Shown here: positions 1 through 6,886 of the stretch, piece after piece
How positions within the stretch are numbered: position 1 is the stretch's first letter
How the letters are laid out: every line of letters begins with the position of its first letter
Origin: Bacteroidota bacterium
GTDB taxonomy: Bacteria; Bacteroidota; Bacteroidia; Chitinophagales; Chitinophagaceae
Assembly (NCBI GenBank): GCA_947457085.1
Contig: CANGUS010000020.1
Coordinates: forward strand, 1-13,581
Direction: 5' to 3'
DNA length: 13,581 nucleotides
The notes under the pieces: generated by a model
Database searches by the model: none
Told to the model about the DNA's origin: nothing
What the model saw: only the letters and a program-made list of their open reading frames with translations
Program-made: the position numbers and the translations under genes

Positions 1-193
1 TAAAAATGGGGCTATTGGAATAAGTGAAGCATTTACAGAAGGAAGATTGAAAATTGTTGATGACAATGATTGGGCACAATTTACCCATGAAATAATCCAC
101 TCAAAAACAGTGCTCAATTCAAATCAATTATTTTACAACCATTATTCTTGGGACAACATCTCAAAAAAAGCACTTGATTCCATTCTACTATAG
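1..193 (+). CDS. Glycosyltransferase C-terminal end (partial)
   Basis: Only the last 63 codons of this gene are visible; reading starts at base 2 and ends at TAG 191-193. The fragment has an acidic stretch (KIVDDNDWAQF) and then, near the end, YNHYSWDNISKKALD. This order matches the tail of GT4/GT-B glycosyltransferases, where a Val/Asp-rich sugar-nucleotide-binding segment precedes a helix with a Tyr-Ser-Trp motif. By inference it would transfer a sugar during lipopolysaccharide or capsule synthesis in the cytoplasm. That fits the sugar kinase gene 41 bases downstream on the same strand. The catalytic domain lies outside the window, so donor, acceptor and exact family cannot be stated. Confidence 0.55.
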   Translation, partial: KNGAIGISEAFTEGRLKIVDDNDWAQFTHEIIHSKTVLNSNQLFYNHYSWDNISKKALDSILL

Positions 194-203
194 TTTTCAA
201 CTG

Positions 204-211
204 TATATTTG
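204..211 (+). promoter_or_regulatory. Candidate -7 promoter element upstream of the sugar kinase gene
   Basis: TATATTTG is an exact match to the Bacteroidota primary sigma factor -7 element TAnnTTTG. It lies 23 bases before the ATG at 235. No TTTG is visible at the right distance upstream for a -33 element, so it may be fortuitous, or a weak internal promoter behind the glycosyltransferase gene. Confidence 0.35.
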
Positions 212-234
212 ATTGACATAATAAATACTAAAAT

Positions 235-1260
235 ATGATATTTAGAAGCAAAGCCCCTTTAAGAATTGGACTAGCAGGTGGTGGAACAGACGTTAGCCCT
301 TACAGTGATTTGTATGGAGGCGCTATTTTAAATATTACAATTTCTGCAAGTGCACATGCTACCATTGAGGCTACTAATTCTAACAAAATAATCATTCAAG
401 CATTTGATAGAAATGAAATTGAAGAGCATACAATAAATAATCATTTGCCAATAAATGGCACCCTTGATTTAGCAAAAGGCGTATACAATAGAATTCAAAA
501 AGATTACCCTTTTCACACAAATGGTTTATTAATTTCAACCTATGTAGATGCTGCTGCTGGTTCAGGCTTAGGTACATCTTCTACTTTAGTAGTAGCTATT
601 TTAGGTGCTTTTGTAGAAATGCTCAAACTGCCTTTAGGTGATTATGACATTGCCCATTATGCCTATGATATTGAGCGTAATGATTTAAAATTAGCAGGTG
701 GTAAGCAAGATCAATATGCTGCTACTTTTGGTGGTGTAAATTTTATGGAATTTTACGCTAATGATAAAGTCATCGTAAATCCTCTCAGAATCTCATCAAA
801 ATATTTACATGAATTAGAGAATAATTTATTGTTATTTTTTACAGCGACAAGCAGAGAAAGTGCGACTATCATTAAAGAACAACAAAAAAATGTAGCTGAT
901 AAAAATGAAAAATCACTTGAAGCAATGCACAATTTGAAAGAGCAAGCTCAACAAATGAAAGAAGCACTATTGAAAGGAAATCTAAAAGAAATAGGGAATA
1001 TTTTAGATTACGGTTTTGAACAAAAAAGAAATATGGCCGCAAGTATAAGCAATAGTGCTATTGAAAATCTTTATGAGATTGCTAAAAAAGCTGGAGCTAC
1101 CGGTGGAAAAATTAGTGGTGCTGGTGGTGGTGGATTTATGATTTTTTATTGTCCAAATAATACTCGACATGCTGTAATAGACGCTTTGAGTAAAGAAAAA
1201 GGTGTATTAAAACCTTATACATTTACCAATCATGGATTAACCACTTGGACTACAGAATAA
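235..1260 (+). CDS. hddA: GHMP-family sugar kinase, probable D-glycero-D-manno-heptose 7-phosphate kinase
   Basis: This is a 341-aa cytoplasmic GHMP kinase, close to the usual length for HddA-type enzymes. All three family motifs are visible. The N-terminal substrate motif KAPLRIGLAGGGTDV covers residues 6-20, the ATP-binding glycine/serine loop GSGLGTSS covers 109-116, and the C-terminal motif GGKISGAGGGGF covers 290-301. GGKQDQYAATFGG (155-167) contains a candidate catalytic Asp (D159). In known HddA enzymes the kinase adds a phosphate to C1 of D-glycero-D-manno-heptose 7-phosphate on the route to GDP-heptose for S-layer or surface glycans. The preceding glycosyltransferase tail supports a surface-polysaccharide role. 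The partner genes gmhA, gmhB and hddC are not in the window, so a fucokinase-like or other GHMP sugar kinase remains possible. The ATG at 235 places the first motif at the expected distance from the N terminus. Confidence 0.8.
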   Translation: MIFRSKAPLRIGLAGGGTDVSPYSDLYGGAILNITISASAHATIEATNSNKIIIQAFDRNEIEEHTINNHLPINGTLDLAKGVYNRIQKDYPFHTNGLLISTYVDAAAGSGLGTSSTLVVAILGAFVEMLKLPLGDYDIAHYAYDIERNDLKLAGGKQDQYAATFGGVNFMEFYANDKVIVNPLRISSKYLHELENNLLLFFTATSRESATIIKEQQKNVADKNEKSLEAMHNLKEQAQQMKEALLKGNLKEIGNILDYGFEQKRNMAASISNSAIENLYEIAKKAGATGGKISGAGGGGFMIFYCPNNTRHAVIDALSKEKGVLKPYTFTNHGLTTWTTE

Positions 1261-1327
1261 TGTACAAAATAATAAAGTAAACTAATTCACTATTGTTATT
1301 TTAAAATCCAATCCCTTTAAATTTTAT

Positions 1328-1335
1328 TATCTTTG
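1328..1335 (+). promoter_or_regulatory. Candidate -7 promoter element for superoxide dismutase
   Basis: TATCTTTG matches TAnnTTTG exactly, 34 bases upstream of the ATG at 1370. This would give a 5' leader of about 25-30 nt. No clear TTTG -33 element is seen about 20 bases further upstream. The leader has no Shine-Dalgarno sequence, as is usual in Bacteroidota. Confidence 0.5.
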
Positions 1336-1369
1336 CAAACTAATATATTAACAATTTAAACTAAATATT

Positions 1370-1978
1370 ATGGCATTTACACTTCCTGCATTATCATACA
1401 ATCATGATGCATTTGAACCACACTTTGATACTTTAACCATGCAAATTCATCATGGCAAACACCATCAAGCGTATGTTGACAATTTAAATAAAGCAGTGGC
1501 CGGCACTGAGCATGAAAACAAATCATTAGAAGAATTGATGGCTATCATGTCAAAATTACCAATGGCTGTGCGCAACAACGGTGGTGGACATTTTAATCAT
1601 TCATTATTTTGGGATATTTTATCTCCAAATGGTGGCGGAAATCCTTCAGGAAAATTAGCTGAAGCGATTGAGTCACAATTAGGTGGATTAGAAAAAATGA
1701 AAGCTGATTTTGCAAATGCAGGCATGACACGCTTTGGAAGCGGTTGGGCTTGGCTGAGTGTAAAAGCAGACAAAACTCTTTGTGTATGCTCAACTCCAAA
1801 CCAAGACAATCCATTAATGGATCTTGCTGAATGTCCAGGTACACCAATTTTAGGAATGGATGTTTGGGAACATGCTTATTATTTACACTATCAAAATCGT
1901 AGAGCAGATTATATCGCTGCATTTTGGAATGTCGTAAATTGGGATGAAGTATCTAGAAGATATGAATCTCTATTGTAA
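1370..1978 (+). CDS. sodA: Superoxide dismutase, Fe/Mn family (Mn-type signature)
   Basis: This 202-aa enzyme disproportionates superoxide to oxygen and hydrogen peroxide. The metal ligands are visible by comparison with E. coli SodA: H27, H77 (in NHSLFW), D164 and H168 (in DVWEHAYYL). Second-shell residues H31 and Y35 are also present. The glutamine that hydrogen-bonds the metal-bound solvent is Q145 (in NQDNPL), while the position that carries it in Fe enzymes is G73. This is the Mn-type arrangement, although some Bacteroidota members of the family accept either metal. There is no signal peptide, so it is cytoplasmic. It appears to be a single-gene unit, with a candidate promoter at 1328 and a strong terminator starting about 20 bases after the stop. 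Length and N terminus are normal for the family. Confidence 0.96.
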   Translation: MAFTLPALSYNHDAFEPHFDTLTMQIHHGKHHQAYVDNLNKAVAGTEHENKSLEELMAIMSKLPMAVRNNGGGHFNHSLFWDILSPNGGGNPSGKLAEAIESQLGGLEKMKADFANAGMTRFGSGWAWLSVKADKTLCVCSTPNQDNPLMDLAECPGTPILGMDVWEHAYYLHYQNRRADYIAAFWNVVNWDEVSRRYESLL

Positions 1979-1996
1979 TTACAATACAACTCTTAT

Positions 1997-2031
1997 AAAA
2001 AATCCGATACTTTTCAGTATCGGATTTTTTT
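1997..2031 (+). terminator. Rho-independent terminator of the superoxide dismutase gene
   Basis: A perfect 14-bp stem (1997-2010 with 2017-2030, core ATCCGATAC/GTATCGGAT) has a 6-base loop. The descending arm ends in a run of seven T. It begins 18 bases after the sodA stop. Confidence 0.9.
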
Positions 2032-2110
2032 ATTACTAAACATTTTCAAAATGAACGTTTTCATTAGCATACTCAAAAGCGGATGAAATCCTTTACATCT
2101 ATAGATAAAT

Positions 2111-2142
2111 AAAAAATGGCTACCTCAACAGAAGTAGCCATT
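2111..2142 (-). terminator. Terminator of the lipoprotein gene on the minus strand
   Basis: AATGGCTAC (2115-2123) pairs with GTAGCCATT (2134-2142). Read on the minus strand, the stem is followed by a T-rich tail (complement of 2105-2116). It lies about 20 bases past the stop of the lipoprotein gene. With the terminator at 1997-2031 it insulates this gene from convergent sodA. The bases between the two hairpins hold nothing I recognise. Confidence 0.85.
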
Positions 2143-2162
2143 GAATTTTATTTTGTGTGATA

Positions 2163-3971
2163 TTAATTTTGTCTTGGCGCTCTAAAAGAACCCGTTACAG
2201 TATAATTATTACCTGTTATATTTCCTACTAAATTCAATGAGTAATTTCCAATTACATCACCAGGGAAAGTTGGGTAACCAGTATAGGTAACTGTTGAACC
2301 AGGTTGTACTGTGAAATTAGAATCAGTGAAACCAGAAAGTGGTAAAGTAAATGAGGCATTGGTTACCGCATGTGTACCTACTGTAGTGTCAGAAACCATC
2401 ATATATACACTGTTTCCAACGATAGAGTTGTTAGCAGATAATACATTTCCTGTAGTTCCTTGAATATTAATATACTGTAAAATAGAACTTGCCGGAGCAT
2501 TAAACGTATATTGGAAATTAATTGAAGTTGAAATGTTGGTCATATCCACACTTAAGTAAGGACTTACACTTCCACAAGCGTTGAGCGCACCAATATTATT
2601 TAATCCATTAACCAATGAAGCAGAAGAAGTTCCATACACATTATTTGTAAGATTATATGCATACATGGTTATCGGAGTAGATGGAGTACAAGGGAAGGTG
2701 TATATAAATTGTCCTAATGCATTTGGCGTGATAACAATATTATAAGGTGACAACACCACACTTCCATTGCTGATAGGATTACCAGAACAATCAACGATAG
2801 AACCACTTATTGTAGCTGCTGCAGGAGTGGTAATTGGAATTGTAACAGTTCCTAAATTTAAATTAATAGTACTAGTTACAACTGTTTGAGAATAGATTGG
2901 AGTTGTAGTTCCACAAATCGATGACAATGCATATACTTCCATTTGCATTGTAGCACTAGGGTACACTAAACCACCTACCCATCCAGCAGTATTGGTAGTT
3001 CCTGTTCGAGAATTATTATTTGCGGTGTTCGTCAATTTAACTAAATAACCGCTTAATGGAGTTCCAAATTGATCTACTAATGTCATTTCTAAATCGATAG
3101 CTGCAGCTGGTGTATCACAATTCCAAAATGAAAAATGCTTTACTTTACCAACATATTTACCGCCTGTTAAAATAGCAGTACCTTCTTCAACCCAAATACC
3201 TTTTGCTTCATCAAAATACCATAATGGAATCGTAGCAGGAGCTTTCGCTTGCAATGAAGTTGGTACAGTTAATGTTATAGTTGCTTCAGATCCTGGTCTA
3301 ATTTGTAATAATTGTCCATCTACTGAATATAATTCAGCAACCATCATACCAAAACTTTCTAATAATCGCTCTTCACCACCATTAGCAGTAATTCCTCTTA
3401 AATCACCTGGCATTGTGTTTAAACCTGTTTGAGTAGTAGGGTCTATTTTATGAGCATACACATATACTTGTCCGTTATATGTTAAACCAGTAGCCTGATT
3501 AACTATTCCGCCAGCAGGGAAGCCTAATACTAATCCATTTGCAAAAGATACACTTCCACCATTTGCAGCCACAAAAGTTCCTGGTGTTCCTTTCGCAATT
3601 AAACTAACTTTTAATACATGTTTTTGGTTCGCATTGACTGCAATGGTTCTAGACCCTTTAAAGTAAGTATTTCCTTTTGAAACTAAAACAGTAGTTGCAT
3701 GAGATGGAGTAGTGATATTGTCAAAATGAAAATAACCATTTACATCAGAAATTGTAGTGTAACCACCAGTCGTAACGGTAGCCCCTTCTATAATTCCCCC
3801 TGATTCGTCTGTTACAAAGCCCATAATGCTTGCAACAACGGTTTTACTATTATTGTATGGAATATATATTCTATCATTACTAGATTTTCTACATGATTGT
3901 AAAAACTGAAGAGAAAATCCTAATGCGAATAATAAAACTATTGTCATTGATGTTTTAAATAACTGTTTCAT
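2163..3971 (-). CDS. Large lipoprotein with carboxypeptidase-regulatory-like and other beta-sandwich domains
   Basis: This 602-aa protein starts with a type II signal peptide whose lipobox is LQSC, with C27 the likely lipidated residue. No acidic surface-export signal follows the Cys (RKSSND), so which face of the outer membrane it sits on is unclear. Residues about 46-126 form a carboxypeptidase-regulatory-like fold (IMGFVTDESGGIIEGATVTT, then SDVNGYFHFDNI). Residues about 130-285 form a second domain with LLESFGMMVAELYSVDGQ, IPLWYFDEAKGIWVEEGTA and a closing KVKHFSFWNCD. I associate this combination with the extracellular regions of CILP/FAM171-like proteins and their bacterial relatives. 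Two further regulatory-like repeats follow (about 292-376 and 386-466, the latter with DCSGNPISNGSVVLSP), then a Ser/Thr/Asn-rich beta region to the end. No catalytic motif is seen, so a structural or binding role is likely. It lies 88 bases behind the arginine decarboxylase gene with no terminator visible between them, so read-through is possible. Confidence 0.8.
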   Translation of the reverse strand: MKQLFKTSMTIVLLFALGFSLQFLQSCRKSSNDRIYIPYNNSKTVVASIMGFVTDESGGIIEGATVTTGGYTTISDVNGYFHFDNITTPSHATTVLVSKGNTYFKGSRTIAVNANQKHVLKVSLIAKGTPGTFVAANGGSVSFANGLVLGFPAGGIVNQATGLTYNGQVYVYAHKIDPTTQTGLNTMPGDLRGITANGGEERLLESFGMMVAELYSVDGQLLQIRPGSEATITLTVPTSLQAKAPATIPLWYFDEAKGIWVEEGTAILTGGKYVGKVKHFSFWNCDTPAAAIDLEMTLVDQFGTPLSGYLVKLTNTANNNSRTGTTNTAGWVGGLVYPSATMQMEVYALSSICGTTTPIYSQTVVTSTINLNLGTVTIPITTPAAATISGSIVDCSGNPISNGSVVLSPYNIVITPNALGQFIYTFPCTPSTPITMYAYNLTNNVYGTSSASLVNGLNNIGALNACGSVSPYLSVDMTNISTSINFQYTFNAPASSILQYINIQGTTGNVLSANNSIVGNSVYMMVSDTTVGTHAVTNASFTLPLSGFTDSNFTVQPGSTVTYTGYPTFPGDVIGNYSLNLVGNITGNNYTVTGSFRAPRQN

Positions 3972-4059
3972 AATTTTTTTTAATTATTGTTTTTTAAAAA
4001 GACGTGTTTTTTTTGATTTTTGTTAGTTTATGTTCTTGTTGAAATTTTTCAGATTGAAT

Positions 4060-5481
4060 CTATTTAATGTATCCTAAAATTTTCAACATGCTTTGATATG
4101 TTTGTTCTTTTGCATACAACCAATCTACTAATTTTCCAGACTTATCATACTCAATAACCACATGTTTTGGTGAAGGAATCATACAATGCTTAATTCCACC
4201 ATAACCACTTAATTGGTCTTGATAAGCTCCAGTATGAAAAAAGCCGATGTACAAAGGCTCTTGTTTTTCTTTAATAGCTATATTTTTACTTTTTGGCAAA
4301 AACACCGCATTAATATGTTCTTCAGAAGTATAAAAATCGTGACTATCGCATGTTAAACCACCTAAATGAACCTCTTGATATTCCTCATCCCATTTATTAA
4401 CTGGTAGCATTAAGAATTTTTCACCTATTCCCCAAGTATCAGGTAAAGTTGTAATAAATGAGCTATCAATCATATACCAAATTTCTCTGTCATTTTGCAT
4501 TTTTTCATCCAAAACGCTATAAATAATTGCTCCAGATTCACCTACTGTAAAAGACCCAAATTCAGTAAAAATATTAGGCACATCTACTTTGTTTTGTTTA
4601 CATACTTTTTTAATAGTTGCGACTATTTCATTCACCATGTAATTGTAATCATATTCGAATGCCAAAGAGTGTTTAATAGGGAATCCTCCGCCAATATTTA
4701 AACTATCTAATTCGGGAGCAATTTTTTTCAACTGGCAATATAAATGAAGTACTTTGTTTAATTCACTCCAGTAATAAATATCATCTTTAATGCCTTTATT
4801 CATAAAGAAGTGTAGCATTTTTAGTTGAAAACGTTCATTCCCTTTTAGCTTATCTACATAAAATTCCAAAACATCTCTGGTTCTAATCCCTAATCGAGAA
4901 GTATAAAAATCAAAAGTAGGTTCTTCCTCAGCTGCAATTCGAATACCTATTTTTACAGGATCTTTCGTTCTGATAGATTTTTTATATTCTTCAAACTCAT
5001 TTTTATTATCTAAAATCGGAATCACATTTGTAAATCCACTATTAATCAGTTGTGAAATATTTTTAGTGTACGCTTTTGTTTTAAAACCATTGCAAATAAC
5101 AAAGGTATCTTTTGTTATTTTTTTTCGCTGATATAGGCTTTTGATAATTTCTAAATCATAAGCAAAAGAAGTTTCTAAATGCACTCCATGTTTTATCGTT
5201 TCCTCCACGATAAAAGAAAAATGGGAGCTTTTAGTACAATAACAATAATAATATTCGCCTTCATACTTATGTTTTTTCATAGCATCTGCAAACATCTTTT
5301 TTGCTTTACTAACTTGCATACCTATTTTAGGTAAAAATGTTATTTTAAATGGCGTGCCATACTTATCAATTAACTTTTTTAAATCAACTCCATTAAATTG
5401 TAGATAATTGTCTTTAACCTGAAAACCTTCTTGAGGAAAATCAAAAGTTTGTTTTACAAGGTCTGTATATTTATTTTGCAT
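4060..5481 (-). CDS. speA: Biosynthetic arginine decarboxylase, short Bacteroidota type
   Basis: This 473-aa enzyme belongs to the fold-type III (alanine racemase-like) PLP decarboxylases. K84 in CYCTKSS is the expected PLP-binding lysine. LNIGGGFP (262-268) is the phosphate-binding glycine loop. FTEFGSFTVGESG (305-317) follows, and GGLTCDSHDFY (374-384) carries the active-site Cys378 and Asp379 expected in the family. HTGAYQDQLSGYGG (416-429) is typical of arginine decarboxylases. It converts arginine to agmatine, the first step towards putrescine and spermidine in the cytoplasm. It is much shorter than the roughly 630-aa E. coli SpeA because it lacks the long inserted and C-terminal segments, which is normal for the Bacteroidota form. 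Agmatine-processing genes are not in the window, so specificity is assigned from sequence resemblance alone; a related diaminopimelate or ornithine decarboxylase activity is less likely. Confidence 0.87.
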   Translation of the reverse strand: MQNKYTDLVKQTFDFPQEGFQVKDNYLQFNGVDLKKLIDKYGTPFKITFLPKIGMQVSKAKKMFADAMKKHKYEGEYYYCYCTKSSHFSFIVEETIKHGVHLETSFAYDLEIIKSLYQRKKITKDTFVICNGFKTKAYTKNISQLINSGFTNVIPILDNKNEFEEYKKSIRTKDPVKIGIRIAAEEEPTFDFYTSRLGIRTRDVLEFYVDKLKGNERFQLKMLHFFMNKGIKDDIYYWSELNKVLHLYCQLKKIAPELDSLNIGGGFPIKHSLAFEYDYNYMVNEIVATIKKVCKQNKVDVPNIFTEFGSFTVGESGAIIYSVLDEKMQNDREIWYMIDSSFITTLPDTWGIGEKFLMLPVNKWDEEYQEVHLGGLTCDSHDFYTSEEHINAVFLPKSKNIAIKEKQEPLYIGFFHTGAYQDQLSGYGGIKHCMIPSPKHVVIEYDKSGKLVDWLYAKEQTYQSMLKILGYIK

Positions 5482-5515
5482 CGAAAGTTAAAAATCTATT
5501 TAAAGTTATAGGTAC

Positions 5516-5523
5516 AAATGTAA
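5516..5523 (-). promoter_or_regulatory. speA: Candidate -7 promoter element for arginine decarboxylase
   Basis: On the minus strand this reads TACATTTG, an exact TAnnTTTG match 34 bases upstream of the ATG at 5481. A matching -33 TTTG is not clear (only TTTT at about the right place). Confidence 0.5.
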
Positions 5524-5589
5524 ACATGAATTTTATTAATTTAAAACTAATTTTAGATTGATCATAAATATGAAATCCATTCATTTTTG

Positions 5590-5621
5590 TTTGCATTAAA
5601 CAAATTACCATCCTAAATTTA
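5590..5621 (+). promoter_or_regulatory. Candidate promoter of the small secreted-protein gene
   Basis: TTTG (5590-5593) is followed after 20 bases by TAAATTTA (5614-5621). This is the Bacteroidota -33/-7 arrangement with one mismatch at the last base of the -7 element. Transcription would start about 15 bases before the ATG at 5642. Confidence 0.45.
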
Positions 5622-5641
5622 CACACTTTAATAATTCTAAC

Positions 5642-6256
5642 ATGAAACAACTATTTTTTTTAGTCATCATATGCTTTTCTTTTCAAAATCTATTTGCACA
5701 GGACAAAATTGATCAATTGGCTGAAAAAACCTGCGAATGTTTGAAAACTAAAAACTTTAAAAACAAAACAAAAGAGGAAATTGAAATGGAATTGGGTTTT
5801 TGTATGATTTCTGAAGCTCAAAAACTACACATCGAAATGAACTTAAAAGATGAAAGTAGTATGGAAAAATTTGGAGAAAAAGTAGGTTTAAGAATGGCTA
5901 CCATTTGTCCTGAAAGTTTTATTAAATATTTAAACCAAGAAACCAAAGACGGATCCACTTTAATGAGTGATTATTTAAAAGAAGACAAGACTGCTACTTC
6001 CATTCAAAAAATAACTGGTACAATTACTAAATTTACAAAGGATGATTTAGCTTATTTGTTCGTTAAAACTAATGAAGGCAGAGAAATAAAATTAATGATT
6101 TTAGAATATTTTACAAATGCCGATAAATTAATTGAGAGTTCAAAAGACTTCATCAATAAAAAAGCTACTATCGAATTTAAAGAAGTAGAATACTATTTAC
6201 CAAGAATTGGTGAATTTGTAAAAATGAAAGAAATTACCTCACTATCTATTGAGTAA
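5642..6256 (+). CDS. Secreted protein of unknown function with four cysteines
   Basis: This is a 204-aa protein I cannot name. A Sec signal peptide is clear: MKQ, a hydrophobic run of about 14 residues, then LFAQ-D with cleavage near residue 20. The mature part has two regions. Residues about 21-100 are helical and carry C31, C33 (TCECLK), C54 (GFCM) and C89 (TICPESF), a spacing that could form two disulfides in the periplasm. Residues about 118-204 are strand-rich with an OB-like flavour (ITGTITKFTKDDLAYLFVKT, later KKATIEFKEVEYY). The C-X-C...C...C-P layout resembles small uncharacterised periplasmic proteins common in Bacteroidota. It has its own candidate promoter and ends one base from the convergent wbqC stop, with no obvious hairpin between them. 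Function is unknown. Confidence 0.75.
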   Translation: MKQLFFLVIICFSFQNLFAQDKIDQLAEKTCECLKTKNFKNKTKEEIEMELGFCMISEAQKLHIEMNLKDESSMEKFGEKVGLRMATICPESFIKYLNQETKDGSTLMSDYLKEDKTATSIQKITGTITKFTKDDLAYLFVKTNEGREIKLMILEYFTNADKLIESSKDFINKKATIEFKEVEYYLPRIGEFVKMKEITSLSIE

Positions 6257-6257
6257 T

Positions 6258-6869
6258 TTATTTTCTAAGTTTTTCTATAAGTGTTTTTCCATCACAAAAT
6301 AGCATATCTAAAATACTAAGGTTGCTTTTAAAGCCTATTCTATCCTGAAAAACTTGAATATAGGATGGTAAGTGAATGTCCTTGTTTTCATCAAAGATAT
6401 TTCTAGCATCTATGTAAGTATCTGAAGGGGTTTTTTGATATTTCTCGGTAAGTACTAGCTCTTTTTTCACATGCAACAATTGATTTATTGTTTGAAGACA
6501 TTGTACATTATAATCGATTAAAAAATGATGTTTTTTTTCAAACAACCTTTTAATTTCATCCGCATAATATTCAAAATAAGGTGATCTGCGATAACAAGAT
6601 TCTATGGTTTTCCAATGTACAGTTTGCCAATTTTCATCATAGGAAATTTCAATGTCTTGCATGATATTCTTTTGATTTCGACCTCCTTTTAATGGAATAC
6701 TCAAGGTCACCAAACCGTTTGGACCGGCAATAACGGCTCTGTTTCTGAAAGATTTTCTAACAAAATATTCATGCTGTTCGATTTGAATATTTTCATTATT
6801 CAAAAACATTTGATACCATGCGATGCAAGGAAAATTTTCACATTCTAATAAGACGATATTTTCATTCAT
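6258..6869 (-). CDS. WbqC-family protein
   Basis: This 203-aa cytoplasmic protein has no signal peptide. It shows the WbqC-like pattern: an N-terminal ECENFPCIAWYQMFL segment, then HEYFVRKSFRNRAVIAGPNGLVTLSIPL (about residues 34-61) with the family's Arg-Asn-Arg and Gly-Pro-Asn-Gly signature. WQTVHWKTIESCYRRSPYFEYY (about 82-103) and a helical C-terminal part complete it. WbqC proteins occur in O-antigen and polysaccharide loci, but their reaction is not established to my knowledge. In Bacteroidota the gene often sits beside signal peptidase lepB, which is not seen here. Neighbours are very tight: one base separates its stop from the convergent upstream gene, and 17 bases separate its ATG from the divergent GWxTD gene. 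Confidence 0.85.
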   Translation of the reverse strand: MNENIVLLECENFPCIAWYQMFLNNENIQIEQHEYFVRKSFRNRAVIAGPNGLVTLSIPLKGGRNQKNIMQDIEISYDENWQTVHWKTIESCYRRSPYFEYYADEIKRLFEKKHHFLIDYNVQCLQTINQLLHVKKELVLTEKYQKTPSDTYIDARNIFDENKDIHLPSYIQVFQDRIGFKSNLSILDMLFCDGKTLIEKLRK

Positions 6870-6874
6870 ATTTG
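6867..6874 (+). promoter_or_regulatory. Candidate -7 element for the GWxTD gene
   Basis: CATATTTG matches TAnnTTTG except for its first base and lies 12 bases before the ATG at 6887. The transcript would be almost leaderless. The element overlaps the start codon of divergent wbqC, whose own promoter would have to lie inside the GWxTD coding region. No -33 TTTG was confirmed. Confidence 0.3.
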
Positions 6875-6886
6875 TACATTTACAAA

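Noticed and set aside
392..577. Open frame on the minus strand inside the sugar kinase gene
   Set aside because: It lies fully within a well-supported gene, has no recognisable domain and is not preceded by a promoter.
1593..1922. Two overlapping minus-strand open frames inside sodA
   Set aside because: They are shadows of the superoxide dismutase gene, whose metal ligands confirm the plus-strand frame.
3972..4059. Possible promoter or terminator between the arginine decarboxylase and lipoprotein genes
   Set aside because: Only A/T tracts are visible: no TAnnTTTG on the minus strand and no stem longer than about 5 bp.
6818..6886. N-terminal extension of the GWxTD gene
   Set aside because: It would overlap wbqC and place 23 charged residues ahead of a clear signal peptide, so the ATG at 6887 is preferred.
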